Of a stretch of 14,654 bases of DNA, positions 1-9,179 are shown piece after piece (position 1 is the first letter of the stretch; every line of letters begins with the position of its first letter). Origin of the DNA: an uncultured Collinsella sp. GTDB taxonomy: Bacteria; Actinomycetota; Coriobacteriia; Coriobacteriales; Coriobacteriaceae. A program made the position numbers and the translations under genes. Location: positions 1 to 14,654 of the forward strand of contig USHA01000054.1 in NCBI GenBank assembly GCA_900554325.1. Reading direction: 5' to 3'. A model generated the notes under the pieces. It was not told the DNA's origin. It ran no database searches and saw only the letters and a program-made list of their open reading frames with translations.

Positions 1-1793
<1,793 letters not shown>

Positions 1794-1794
1794 C

Positions 1795-1819
1795 TATTGT
1801 TAGTGCTATACTAACAATA
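1795..1819 (+). promoter_or_regulatory. Hairpin directly after the pflB stop codon
   Basis: A perfect 10-bp inverted repeat (TATTGTTAGT / ACTAACAATA, 1795-1804 and 1810-1819) with a 5-base loop starts one base after the TAA. It is AT-rich and has no T tract, so it is not a typical intrinsic terminator. It could protect the pflB mRNA end, cause partial termination, or be a processing site that sets the ratio of the two PFL pieces. The role is inference. Confidence 0.6.
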
Positions 1820-1835
1820 ACGATTACTGATTAGC

Positions 1836-1855
1836 GCGCCGGTTTCGGCCGGCGC
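1836..1855 (+). promoter_or_regulatory. GC-rich hairpin upstream of the glycyl-radical subunit gene
   Basis: A 7-bp GC stem (GCGCCGG / CCGGCGC, loop TTTCGG) lies 10 bases before the AAGGAG ribosome binding site at 1866-1871. With the AT-rich hairpin before it, it fills most of the 85-bp gap between the two PFL genes. No T run follows. It may stabilise the downstream transcript after processing, or act as a weak pause site. Confidence 0.5.
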
Positions 1856-1878
1856 CTATCAATCGAAGGAGACACATT

Positions 1879-2130
1879 ATGAAGGTTTCTGAAGTTTCCG
1901 AGACTCAGGCCGATAACCTGGTCCACATGCTCGACGCTTACGCCGAGAAGGGTGGCCACCACCTGAACATCAACGTCTTCAACCGTGAGACGCTGCTCGA
2001 CGCTCAGGCTCACCCCGAGAAGTACCCGCAGCTGACCATCCGCGTTTCCGGCTATGCCGTGAACTTCCACACGCTCACCAAGGAGCAGCAGGACGAGGTC
2101 ATTGCGCGTACCTTCCACAACAAGTTCTAA
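1879..2130 (+). CDS. grcA: Separate glycyl-radical domain of pyruvate formate-lyase (GrcA-like, 83 aa)
   Basis: This small protein carries the radical-bearing C-terminal domain of PFL. The motif RVSGYAV is at residues 55-61, so Gly58 (codon 2050-2052) should be the glycine that PflA converts to a radical. Flanking sequence (HHLNINVFNRETLLDA, PEKYPQLTI, LTKEQQDEVIARTF) matches the end of E. coli PflB and the stress rescue protein GrcA/YfiD. It has its own start with a strong AAGGAG 7 bases upstream. In E. coli, GrcA replaces a damaged domain of an intact PFL. Here the main PFL gene just upstream lacks the domain, so this piece is probably an obligatory subunit and not a spare. Residues 1-24 have no counterpart in fused PFL and could be the interface. 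The symbol grcA is used for homology only. Confidence 0.93.
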   Translation: MKVSEVSETQADNLVHMLDAYAEKGGHHLNINVFNRETLLDAQAHPEKYPQLTIRVSGYAVNFHTLTKEQQDEVIARTFHNKF

Positions 2131-2164
2131 AGGGGTTTAACTCCCGCAGGATCGCCGGGTCGTC

Positions 2165-2269
2165 TTGGGTTACTTTCCAAAACGTCCTCGGACATGCAAA
2201 GGGCTCCGCTGCGCGCTTCGCGCGGCGGAGCCCTTTGCGTCCTGCGGGACGTTTTGGAAAATAACCCAA
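2165..2269. repeat. 105-bp near-perfect inverted repeat (MITE/REP-like or strong bidirectional terminator)
   Basis: The two arms are exactly symmetric around base 2217, with a 3-base loop CTT. The outer ends are TTGGGTTA and TAACCCAA, and only a few positions of about 51 fail to pair; the clearest mismatch block lies near 2188-2194 / 2240-2246. The inner part (GGGCTCCGC...GCGGAGCCC) is GC-rich. It starts 34 bp after the glycyl-radical gene stop. A transcript across it would fold into one long hairpin, so it could end or insulate the pfl transcript from the lacI gene. Length and symmetry also fit a small non-autonomous element. Open frames that cross it are a by-product of the palindrome. Confidence 0.75.
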
Positions 2270-2371
2270 AACCGGCCATGTGGGGTCCTTTGGAGTCACC
2301 CTTTAGGCGGAACTCTCCTAATTATTTGGATGAGTCGTTTACTTACTTGTACTGTTACCGTCTTCCCGCTC

Positions 2372-2412
2372 TTGTTGGGGTATGCTTTGTTCGTATGTAA
2401 ACGTATGACATG
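2372..2412 (+). promoter_or_regulatory. Putative lacI-type regulator promoter with operator-like site
   Basis: A weak promoter can be read as TTGTTG (2372-2377), 16 bp, TATGTA (2394-2399). Overlapping the -10 end and the transcript start is AAACGTATGACATG (2399-2412). It resembles the AAACGTTTGACATATG element in front of the glycosidase gene downstream. This suggests the repressor controls itself. The promoter assignment is tentative; the motif similarity is directly visible. Confidence 0.4.
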
Positions 2413-2430
2413 TTGATGGGGGAGGGTGCT

Positions 2431-3441
2431 ATGGCTCGCGAGAGTGCTCGTTCTAAGGATACGGCTAAGCCTGGCATCAAGGAAGTTGCGGCGGTGGCGG
2501 GGGTTTCGCCTACTACGGTATCTCGCGTGCTTAATAATCGCGGCTACATTAGCCAGGAAACCCGCGATAAAGTCCATGCGGCGATGGAGCGCATCAATTA
2601 CACGCCCAACGATATCGCCCGTGCCATGCTCAATGGCCGCCTGAACCTTATCGGCATGATTGTTCCCTTTGTGAGCAGCCCGTTCCATGCTCAGGTTGTG
2701 CAGGCGGTCGAGCGCACGTTAGCGGAAAACGGCTTTAAGATGTTGCTGTGCAACAGCGCCAATCGACCTGATCTTGAGCGTTCCTATATCGACATGCTCC
2801 GCCGCAATATGGTCGACGGCGTCATCGTCAACTCCCTCAATATCGGTGCCGAGGCATATGCCGAGATGGGCTTGAGCCTGGTTGGCATCGACTGCGATCT
2901 TGGCGAGGGCTCTGTCCAGATTGCAAGTGACAGCTATGGCATTGGCGAGCTCGCCACGCGCCGTCTGATTGATGACGGCTGCAGGCGTATCCTGTGCCTG
3001 CGCAGCAATAGCCGCATGCGCATGCCTGCCAATAAGCGTACCGATGCCTACCTCGATGTTGTTGAGCAGGCCGGTTTGTCCGCGCTTGTCCGTGAGGTTG
3101 AGTTCGTTAAGCCCGACGACGAAAAGGGCGCGGTCGTTGCGAAGATCCTCGATGAGAACCCCGATATTGACGGCATCTTTGCGGGAGACGACACGATGGC
3201 GGCTATCTGTCTTAACGTGATGAAGCAGCGCGGCTTGAGCGCTCCAGACGATATTAAGGTCGTGGGCGCGGATGGTGCCCGCCGAACTATGACGTTTATG
3301 CCTGACTTAACAACCGTACGTCAAGATATCGATCGCATCGGAGAGCTCGCGGCGCAATCCATCATCGCTCTTATTAACGGCGATAATCCCGAATCGAATA
3401 TCAAGCTCCCCGTTGAACTCATTGAGGGCAAAACCGCGTAG
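2431..3441 (+). CDS. LacI-family transcriptional regulator of the fructoside locus
   Basis: A 336-residue DNA-binding repressor of LacI/GalR type. The N-terminal helix-turn-helix spans about residues 16-37 (IKEVAAVAGVSPTTVSRVLNN), followed by the family pattern for the second and hinge helices (RDKVHAAMERINYTPNDIARAM). From about residue 73 (LIGMIVPFVSSPFHAQVV) begins the periplasmic-binding-protein-like sugar-sensing domain, with IDGIFAGDDTMAAI and a VVGADG segment near the C-terminus, as in this family. I chose ATG 2431 over the in-frame ATG at 2410 because GGGGGAGG lies just upstream (2418-2425). The gene is followed by the GH32/PTS genes in the same direction, so it most likely represses them and is released by a fructoside or its phosphate. 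It is not possible to say from sequence which sugar it binds. Confidence 0.93.
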   Translation: MARESARSKDTAKPGIKEVAAVAGVSPTTVSRVLNNRGYISQETRDKVHAAMERINYTPNDIARAMLNGRLNLIGMIVPFVSSPFHAQVVQAVERTLAENGFKMLLCNSANRPDLERSYIDMLRRNMVDGVIVNSLNIGAEAYAEMGLSLVGIDCDLGEGSVQIASDSYGIGELATRRLIDDGCRRILCLRSNSRMRMPANKRTDAYLDVVEQAGLSALVREVEFVKPDDEKGAVVAKILDENPDIDGIFAGDDTMAAICLNVMKQRGLSAPDDIKVVGADGARRTMTFMPDLTTVRQDIDRIGELAAQSIIALINGDNPESNIKLPVELIEGKTA

Positions 3442-3493
3442 TTCATCCCGTGCCAAAAGAATTCCTCAAACGCCTCTGATGACCGTTCACAGG

Positions 3494-3509
3494 CATATGT
3501 CAACCGTTT
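3494..3509 (-). promoter_or_regulatory. Operator-like site 1 (inverted copy) upstream of the GH32 gene
   Basis: CATATGTCAACCGTTT reads on the minus strand as AAACGGTTGACATATG, one mismatch from the site at 3548-3563. The two copies point towards each other, with their central CG steps 46 bp apart. Paired LacI-family sites at such distances can allow DNA looping between bound dimers. Binding by the regulator just upstream is inferred from position and motif repetition. Confidence 0.5.
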
Positions 3510-3547
3510 GCCGACGACTGGAACTGCGAAAAGACGTATTGGTGTGA

Positions 3548-3582
3548 AAACGTTTGACATATGAAAAAGATTGACATATCTT
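3548..3582 (+). promoter_or_regulatory. Promoter of the GH32/PTS operon with overlapping repressor-like site
   Basis: A good sigma-70-type promoter is visible: -35 TTGACA at 3554-3559, exactly 17 bp, -10 TATCTT at 3577-3582. This puts the transcript start near 3589 and the GH32 start codon about 36 bases later. The operator-like element AAACGTTTGACATATG (3548-3563), with the palindromic core AAACGTTT, covers the -35 box, so a bound repressor would block RNA polymerase. A second partial copy TTGACATAT (3571-3579) covers the upstream edge of the -10 box. Confidence 0.6.
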
Positions 3583-3624
3583 GCCATTGTACCGAGTTAG
3601 TATGTCGTGGAAAGGAAGTCTCGG

Positions 3625-5007
3625 ATGCACAAGGTGTATTACCAGCCTGAGGGAATTTGGGTAGGCGACATCATGCCGTACGGCGAGGACGGCACGTTCT
3701 ATCTCTATCATCAGCGTGACACGCGTAACCCCGAACCTTTCGGAGAGCCGTTTGGCTGGGCACTCGCTACGACCAAGGATTTCGTCAACTACAAGGACTT
3801 TGGCGAGAGCCTTGAGCGCGGCGGCGACGAGGAAGTCGACCAGTACATTTATGCCGGCACGGTGTTTAAGGTGGGCGACAAGTACCATGCGCTCTACACT
3901 GGTTGCAATCGCGATAAGGTCCGCGCACGTTTGATGAAGCAGGTTCTTCTTCACGCAACGAGCGACGACGCCGTCAAGTGGGAGAAGAACATCGCCGAGA
4001 CGCTGCTTCCGCCCCAGGAGGGTTACGATGACCGCAACTGGCGCGATCCCTTTGTGCTTTGGGATGAGGAGAACGAGGAGTACATGCTCATCCTCGGCAC
4101 GCGTGTGGGCGAGGACAAGCGTCTGATGACCGGCCGCCTGGTCAAGTTCACCTCCAAGGATCTGACCAACTGGGAGTTCCAGGGCGACTGGTGGAACCCG
4201 GGCCTGTACACCATGTTTGAGATGCCTGATCTCTTTAAGATGGGCGACTGGTGGTACCTCGTCTTTTCCGAGTACAGCGACGGCAACAAGACCCGTTACC
4301 GCATGTCCAAGTCCATCAACGGTCCTTGGATTACCCCCGCTGACGACTCCTTCGACGGCCGCGCGTACTACGCCGCTCGCACCGCATTCGATGGCGAGCG
4401 TCGCGTTCTCTTTGGTTGGGTTCCTACGCGTGACGAGGGCGGCGACCCCAGCTCTTACCTATGGGGTGGCACCTTTATGCCCCTCGAGATCGTTCAGCGT
4501 GCCGACGGAACGCTCGGCACCAAGCTCCCCGACAGCATGCTTGGCGCCTTTGGCGAGGGCAAGGCTGTCGAGACCTTTGAGCTTTCCTGCGAGTCGGGCA
4601 AGGTCGAGCAGGTGCTCGCCGCGGATGCCGGCTCCACCTACTTGCTCGATGCCGACATTGAGCTCGGCGGTAACGCTGCCGGCTTCTCGGTCAAGTTCGC
4701 TGAGGACGCCGAGACCGGTCTTGCCTATGAGTTCCGCGCCAACCTGCGCGAGGGCAAGCTCGAGTTCACGCCGGCTCCCCAGTACCCGTGGTTCCAGGTC
4801 AACAACATGGGCCTCGAGCGTCCGTTGTTCTTTAAGGGCGAGGGCACTCACCATGTGCGTCTGGTCGTCGACGACGACATCGCGACCATCTTTGTCGATG
4901 ATGTTGCGCTCAACGCTCGCTTCTGCAACAAGCAGGGCCAGGGTGTGGCGCTTACCGTCACCGACGGTGCGCTCAAGTGCGCAAACGCAACGATCGCGTC
5001 TCTGTAG
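3625..5007 (+). CDS. Divergent GH32-type intracellular beta-fructosidase-like glycoside hydrolase
   Basis: A 460-residue protein of the GH32/clan J fold. The three acidic catalytic positions can be placed: Asp15 in WVGDIMP (in place of the usual W-x-N-D-P-N-G), Asp141 in NWRDPFV, and Glu199 in MFEMPDLF (in place of E-C-P-D). A five-bladed propeller would cover about residues 1-290. The C-terminal part from about residue 330 reads as the beta-sandwich module typical of the family. There is no signal peptide, so it works in the cytoplasm. ATG 3625 follows AAAGGAAG by six bases; an in-frame GTG at 3607 is less likely. It is the first gene after the operator/promoter region and is followed 45 bp later by a PTS permease, so its substrate is probably an imported, perhaps phosphorylated, fructoside. 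The altered nucleophile motif marks a separate subgroup, and the exact substrate cannot be read from sequence. Confidence 0.85.
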   Translation: MHKVYYQPEGIWVGDIMPYGEDGTFYLYHQRDTRNPEPFGEPFGWALATTKDFVNYKDFGESLERGGDEEVDQYIYAGTVFKVGDKYHALYTGCNRDKVRARLMKQVLLHATSDDAVKWEKNIAETLLPPQEGYDDRNWRDPFVLWDEENEEYMLILGTRVGEDKRLMTGRLVKFTSKDLTNWEFQGDWWNPGLYTMFEMPDLFKMGDWWYLVFSEYSDGNKTRYRMSKSINGPWITPADDSFDGRAYYAARTAFDGERRVLFGWVPTRDEGGDPSSYLWGGTFMPLEIVQRADGTLGTKLPDSMLGAFGEGKAVETFELSCESGKVEQVLAADAGSTYLLDADIELGGNAAGFSVKFAEDAETGLAYEFRANLREGKLEFTPAPQYPWFQVNNMGLERPLFFKGEGTHHVRLVVDDDIATIFVDDVALNARFCNKQGQGVALTVTDGALKCANATIASL

Positions 5008-5052
5008 CGGCAACGAACCGTTTTATGATTTAGAAAAGGAATGGAGAGGAAC

Positions 5053-6504
5053 ATGGACTACAAGGCAGTGTCCCAGCAAGTCGTCGACAACGTCGGCGGA
5101 CTGGAGAACATCGAGGGCGCCACGCATTGCGTGACCCGTCTGCGTCTGGTGCTCAAGGATACGAGCAAATACAACAAGGCCGAGCTCGAGAACATCGATG
5201 GCGTCAAGGGCGTGCTGTACAACAGCGGCCAGCTCATGATCATCTTCGGTACCGGTACCGTCAACAAGGTTTACGATGAGTTTATGGCTCTGACGGGCGT
5301 TAAGGAGATCAGTGCTTCCGAGGTCAAGGGCGCCGAGGCGGACAAGAAGGGCAAGTTCTTCTCGGTCCTCAAGGTATTCTCGGACATCTTTATCCCCATC
5401 ATTCCCGCCTTCGTCGGCGCTGCAATCATCATCGGCCTTAAGTCGTTGATCGTTGCCAACGGCCTCTTTGGCATGGAGGGCAGCCTCGCCGATCACAGCG
5501 AGTTCCTCAAGAACCTCGCAAGCTTCTTTGCCATTATCGCCACCACGTTCGACTACCTGCCTGTCCTGGTTATGTACAGCGCAGTCAAGCGTTTTGGCGG
5601 TAACCCGATCCTGGGCATCCTCGTCGGTATCGTCATGGTTCACCCGAGCCTTATGAACCGCAACACGTTCGTTATGGACCCGACGGGTGCTGAGTACTGG
5701 AACTTTGGTCCGCTCTCCATTCCCATGGTTGCTTTCCAGGGCGGCGTGTTCCCTGCAATTCTGACCGCCTGGTTTATGGCCAAGGTCGAAAAGATTGCCC
5801 AGAAGTACATCCCCGAGGTCGTTTCGTTCGTCTTTGTCCCGACCGTTACCCTGATTCTTGCTAACGTCGCCCTGTTCACCGTGTTCGGCCCGCTCGGTAA
5901 CCTGATCGGTGACGTCCTCGCCGGCGTAATCGATATCCTGTACAACAGGATGGGCGTCTTTGGTGCCTTTGTCTTCGCCGCGTTCCTGCAGCCGCTCGTC
6001 GTTACCGGTACGCATCAGTTCATCCAGGGTATCGAGGCAAACCTTGTTGCCACGACTGGCTTCAACTACATCCAGGCCATCTGGTCGGTTTCCATCATCG
6101 CCCAGGGCGGCGGCGCCATCGGTATGTACCTCATTCACAAGAAGCACTCCAAAGAGCGCAACATCTGCATGTCGTCCTTTATCCCGACGCTGGTCGGAAT
6201 CTCCGAGCCCGCTATCTTTGCTGCAAACATGCGCTATTCGATCATTCCGTTCATCTGCGCATGCATCGGTGCAGGCTGCGGCGGTGCCTTCGTCAAGCTC
6301 TTTGAGGTGCGCGCTATCGGTCAGGGTCTGACCGGCGTGCTTGGCCTGCTCATCGTCACGCCCGAGACCCTCGTGTGGTATGTGGCTGGCAATCTCATCG
6401 CCTTTATCGTGCCGATCGTCTTGATCTTTGCCTACAACAAGGCAAAGGGCGTGCCGACCACCGATGAAGAGGGCGCTGGCGCTGGCTTCGACGTTAGCTT
6501 CTAG
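5053..6504 (+). CDS. PTS system EIIBC component, sucrose/trehalose-type (glucose superfamily)
   Basis: A 483-residue membrane permease that imports and phosphorylates a sugar, probably sucrose or a related fructoside. Residues 1-80 form the EIIB domain with the phosphorylated cysteine Cys26 in THCVTRLRLVLKD. From about residue 105 to 462 runs the EIIC domain with about ten hydrophobic segments, the TGTHQF segment around His321 and the GISEPAIF motif at 382-389, equivalent to the conserved GITEP loop. No EIIA domain is fused, so an EIIA encoded elsewhere must supply the phosphate. ATG 5053 is preceded by GGAGAGG; an ATG at 5041 in frame has no proper spacing. It lies 45 bp after the GH32 gene, in the same transcript. 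It is scrA-like in family, but trehalose or another beta-fructoside cannot be excluded. Confidence 0.92.
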   Translation: MDYKAVSQQVVDNVGGLENIEGATHCVTRLRLVLKDTSKYNKAELENIDGVKGVLYNSGQLMIIFGTGTVNKVYDEFMALTGVKEISASEVKGAEADKKGKFFSVLKVFSDIFIPIIPAFVGAAIIIGLKSLIVANGLFGMEGSLADHSEFLKNLASFFAIIATTFDYLPVLVMYSAVKRFGGNPILGILVGIVMVHPSLMNRNTFVMDPTGAEYWNFGPLSIPMVAFQGGVFPAILTAWFMAKVEKIAQKYIPEVVSFVFVPTVTLILANVALFTVFGPLGNLIGDVLAGVIDILYNRMGVFGAFVFAAFLQPLVVTGTHQFIQGIEANLVATTGFNYIQAIWSVSIIAQGGGAIGMYLIHKKHSKERNICMSSFIPTLVGISEPAIFAANMRYSIIPFICACIGAGCGGAFVKLFEVRAIGQGLTGVLGLLIVTPETLVWYVAGNLIAFIVPIVLIFAYNKAKGVPTTDEEGAGAGFDVSF

Positions 6505-6543
6505 TTGAGCCGTTCAGTGTAATCTGAGGATAAGTTCATTTGA

Positions 6544-6581
6544 GGAAGGGCGTTCGACTCGTGTGAGTCGAGCGTCCTTCC
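6544..6581 (+). terminator. Strong hairpin between the PTS gene and scrB
   Basis: GGAAGGGCGTTCGACTC (6544-6560) and GAGTCGAGCGTCCTTCC (6565-6581) form a 17-bp stem that needs two G-U pairs, closed by the loop GTGT. It begins 39 bases after the permease stop. No T run follows, so it is either an inefficient or factor-dependent terminator, or a 3'-stabilising hairpin that lets the glycosidase and permease be expressed more than scrB. Confidence 0.55.
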
Positions 6582-6605
6582 CCATAGACGAGAAAGTCAA
6601 CGGCG

Positions 6606-8048
6606 ATGTTAAATCAAAAAAACAAGGTGACACGCGCGGACTATGAGCAGTGGCGTGCCGGACAGGATGAGACGGCGGCTCGCATCGCGTCCGACCCCGA
6701 TAGGCTTCTGTTCCATGTGGAGCCTGAGCTTGGCTGGCTCAACGACCCCAACGGTTTGGTTCAGATTGGTGATACGTATCACATCTATCATCAATACGAT
6801 CCTTTCGATGCTGCGCATGGCGGTCCAGTGCTTTGGAACCATCTGACGACAAAGGATTTTGTGACGTACGAGAATCACGGCCCCGTGCTGTTCCCCGATT
6901 CCGATTTGGATTCGAGCGGAGCGTATTCTGGTTCTGCCTTTGTACGTGATGGCAAGATTCACTACTTCTATACCGGCAACGTCAAGCATTTTGACCGCGA
7001 TGATTACGACTACGTGTTGACGGGCCGTGAGCAAAACCAGATTCATATGGTTGCCGAGAATCCCGACGAATTGGGCGAGAAGCGCATGGCTGTTGGACCA
7101 GTCGATTACCCCGACGATATCGGTACGCACGTGCGCGACCCCAAGATCCTTGAGCACGATGGTATCTACTACATGGTTCTGGGCGCTCGTACGAAAGACG
7201 ACCGCGGCTGCGTGCTTGTCTATACCTCGCGCGATCTAGAGGACTGGAACTATGCGACGCGTATTGAGCTGGACGAGAACTTTGGCTTTATGTGGGAGTG
7301 CCCCGATCTGTTTGAGCTCGATGGTGAGCTTGTTCTCGTTTGCTGTCCGCAGGGTGTGCCTGCCGATGGTTGGCGTTACCGCAATCCGCATCAGTGCGTG
7401 TGGTTCCCCATCGAGGCCGATTGGGAGGCACCGAGCTTTAAAATCGTCGGGCAGGGCATGCCCCCGATGGTCGATGCCGGTTTTGATTTCTATGCTCCGC
7501 AGTCCTTTGAGGATGCTGCAGGCCGGCGTTTGATGATCGGATGGTCGGGTTGCCCCGATGCGACGGCGGAAAACCCGACGGTGGCGCGCGGGTGGCAGTG
7601 CGCGTTGACGGTGCCGCGAGAGCTGAGCATGCGCGATGGTAAGCTCTGCCAGCAGCCGGCGCACGAGATTGAGAGGATGCGCGGCGACTGCGTTCGCGCG
7701 ACAGGCGGTGAAACCGTTGAGGAGCCGGGCCGCCTGTTTGATCTTGTGGTTTCCTGTGAGGGCACCAAGATGGTCGAGCTCGAAATCCGCAAGGGTGTCT
7801 TTGTGCGCTATGCAGGCGGGATGCTTACCCTCGACATGGGTGACGAAGGCTATGGGCGCGATCAGAGGTCGATCGAGCTCAGCGAGCTTCGCGACCTGCG
7901 CGTGCTTTCGGACACTACGATTGTCGAGATTTTTGCAAATGGCGGCGAGGCGGCACTTACGAGCCGTACCTATTCGCCGGCGGTTTCGGCGATGGGGTTG
8001 CATGCCGAGGGTGCGGCATCGATGAATTTCTACCGCCTCGTGCATTAA
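6606..8048 (+). CDS. scrB: Sucrose-6-phosphate hydrolase / beta-fructofuranosidase (GH32)
   Basis: A 480-residue canonical GH32 enzyme that splits sucrose 6-phosphate into glucose 6-phosphate and fructose. Catalytic residues are clear: nucleophile Asp47 in WLNDPNG, transition-state stabiliser Asp178 in VRDPKI and acid/base Glu231 in WECPDLF. YSGSAF (107-112) is the usual sugar-contacting loop. The beta-sandwich C-terminal part ends with TIVEIFANGGEAALTSR, a typical GH32C segment. No signal peptide is present, which fits intracellular cleavage of PTS products. The ribosome binding site before ATG 6606 is weak (GAGAAAG at 6590-6596). It is the last gene of the fructoside locus. No fructokinase gene follows in the window, so free fructose must be handled from another locus. 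Strict sucrose-6-phosphate specificity is inferred from the neighbouring PTS. Confidence 0.92.
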   Translation: MLNQKNKVTRADYEQWRAGQDETAARIASDPDRLLFHVEPELGWLNDPNGLVQIGDTYHIYHQYDPFDAAHGGPVLWNHLTTKDFVTYENHGPVLFPDSDLDSSGAYSGSAFVRDGKIHYFYTGNVKHFDRDDYDYVLTGREQNQIHMVAENPDELGEKRMAVGPVDYPDDIGTHVRDPKILEHDGIYYMVLGARTKDDRGCVLVYTSRDLEDWNYATRIELDENFGFMWECPDLFELDGELVLVCCPQGVPADGWRYRNPHQCVWFPIEADWEAPSFKIVGQGMPPMVDAGFDFYAPQSFEDAAGRRLMIGWSGCPDATAENPTVARGWQCALTVPRELSMRDGKLCQQPAHEIERMRGDCVRATGGETVEEPGRLFDLVVSCEGTKMVELEIRKGVFVRYAGGMLTLDMGDEGYGRDQRSIELSELRDLRVLSDTTIVEIFANGGEAALTSRTYSPAVSAMGLHAEGAASMNFYRLVH

Positions 8049-8324
8049 CCGTGCATGGGGCACGATTGGACTTGCTGGGCGAAATGAATCGCAGTTGCCG
8101 CGGCCAACTACCGTTTATCGCGTATAGCGACCGTTTGCGGAGTAAGTAACACTTAGTAATAAACCGTGTAGAATCTCAGGTTAGCACGGAGTTTTCCAGG
8201 GAGACGCTGTCCTTTGTTGTGCGCAAGGGGCGGCGTCTCTTTGGCGCTTGGACGCCGTTGTGCAACAGTGCGGCGGCGCGTGCCATGTATTGAAAAGCCA
8301 ATGTCGAGATGGGTCGTGATAAGA
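8049..8324 (+). promoter_or_regulatory. Intergenic promoter and structured leader of the degV gene
   Basis: This gap holds a direct repeat ACCGTTT (8110-8116 and 8130-8136, 20 bp apart) around a small TCGC/GCGA dyad. A likely promoter is GTAACA (8146-8151), 17 bp, TAGAAT (8169-8174). The predicted leader of about 140 bases can form two competing hairpins. In one, GAGACGC (8201-8207) pairs with GCGTCTC (8233-8239). In the other, GGCGTC (8232-8237) pairs with GACGCC (8251-8256). I do not recognise a known riboswitch class in it. Confidence 0.4.
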
Positions 8325-9179
8325 ATGGGCAAGTACGTAATCGTGGTTGAGTCTGGGTCGGATGTGACGCCGGAGCTCTGCGAGCGCTACGGCATCGTGC
8401 GCGTGCCCATGCATGTCACGATTGGTGACGAGACCGTCGAGGACGGCTCCATCGATCCACTCGAGATTTACTCGCGCTGCAACGAGTTTGGCGTAATGCC
8501 CAAGACCAGCGGCTGCGCGCCTGCAGATTTTGCGCACGTATATGACCGTATCCATGCCGAGCAGCCCGATGCGACCATTCTGCATCTTGCGTACTCCGAA
8601 GTCACGACTTGCTCGCATCAGTCCTCCAAGATTGCGGCTAAGGGCCGCGACTACGTATTCTCCATGGATACGCGTTTTGTCTCGGTGGGCCAGTCGCTCG
8701 TTGCCGTCGAGACCGCCAAATACATCGAGGCTCACCCCGACGCCACCGTCGACGAGATCTTTGCATTTACGAACTCCGTCATGGACCGCGTGCTGCTGGG
8801 CTTTGTTCCTACCGACCTGGCCTTTCTTAAGGCGGGCGGTCGTCTGTCCAACGTCGCGTTCCTTGGCGCCCACCTGCTCAAGATTAAGCCCTGCATTGAA
8901 GTAACGGGCGGTAAGTTTGTGGCGACCAAGAAGTTCCGCGGCTCTATGCTCAAGTGCGCCCGCGCCTTTATTGACCACATGGTTGCGAAGGGCGAGATTG
9001 ACTACTCGCACATTGGCCTGGCGTATTCGGTAGGCCTTTCCCAGGAGCTGCGCGACGACATGGAAGTCTATGCGCACGACCTGGGCTTTAAGGACGTTAC
9101 CTGGACTCAGGTCGGTGGCGTCATCTCGAGCCATTGCGGCCCGACCGCCTTCGGTGCGGTGCTCACGCTTAAAGCGTAA
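8325..9179 (+). CDS. degV: DegV family fatty-acid-binding protein (FakB-like)
   Basis: DegV proteins bind a single fatty acid. In Firmicutes, FakB members present it to the kinase FakA for entry into phospholipid synthesis. The 284-residue translation has the family landmarks: N-terminal strand VIVVESGSDVT; TSGCAPADF (61-69) at the place of the usual T-S-x-P-S loop; FLKAGGRLS (167-175); a KIKPCIEV segment; and a C-terminal SHCGPTAFG (269-277) that usually supports the lipid head-group. Thr61-Ser62 and His270 are the expected carboxylate-binding residues. The start is uncertain: ATG 8325 gives the normal family N-terminus but a weak ribosome binding site. ATG 8301, with GAAAAG before it, would add eight residues. 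No fakA kinase is in the window. Which fatty acid it binds cannot be told. Confidence 0.9.
   Translation: MGKYVIVVESGSDVTPELCERYGIVRVPMHVTIGDETVEDGSIDPLEIYSRCNEFGVMPKTSGCAPADFAHVYDRIHAEQPDATILHLAYSEVTTCSHQSSKIAAKGRDYVFSMDTRFVSVGQSLVAVETAKYIEAHPDATVDEIFAFTNSVMDRVLLGFVPTDLAFLKAGGRLSNVAFLGAHLLKIKPCIEVTGGKFVATKKFRGSMLKCARAFIDHMVAKGEIDYSHIGLAYSVGLSQELRDDMEVYAHDLGFKDVTWTQVGGVISSHCGPTAFGAVLTLKA

Noticed and set aside
2165..2416. Open frames running through the inverted repeat
   Set aside because: They exist on both strands only because the palindrome has no stops; their start codons lack translation signals and the proteins are mirror images of each other.
5023..6147. Long minus-strand open frame (374 codons) under the PTS gene
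   Set aside because: It is the antisense shadow of a clear EIIBC gene; its Asp/Glu/His-rich composition is the mirror of the membrane protein codons, and no ribosome binding site or known motif supports it.
8181..9134. Minus-strand open frame (317 codons) opposite degV
   Set aside because: It is explained by codon bias of the DegV gene on the other strand, and it shows no recognisable domain.
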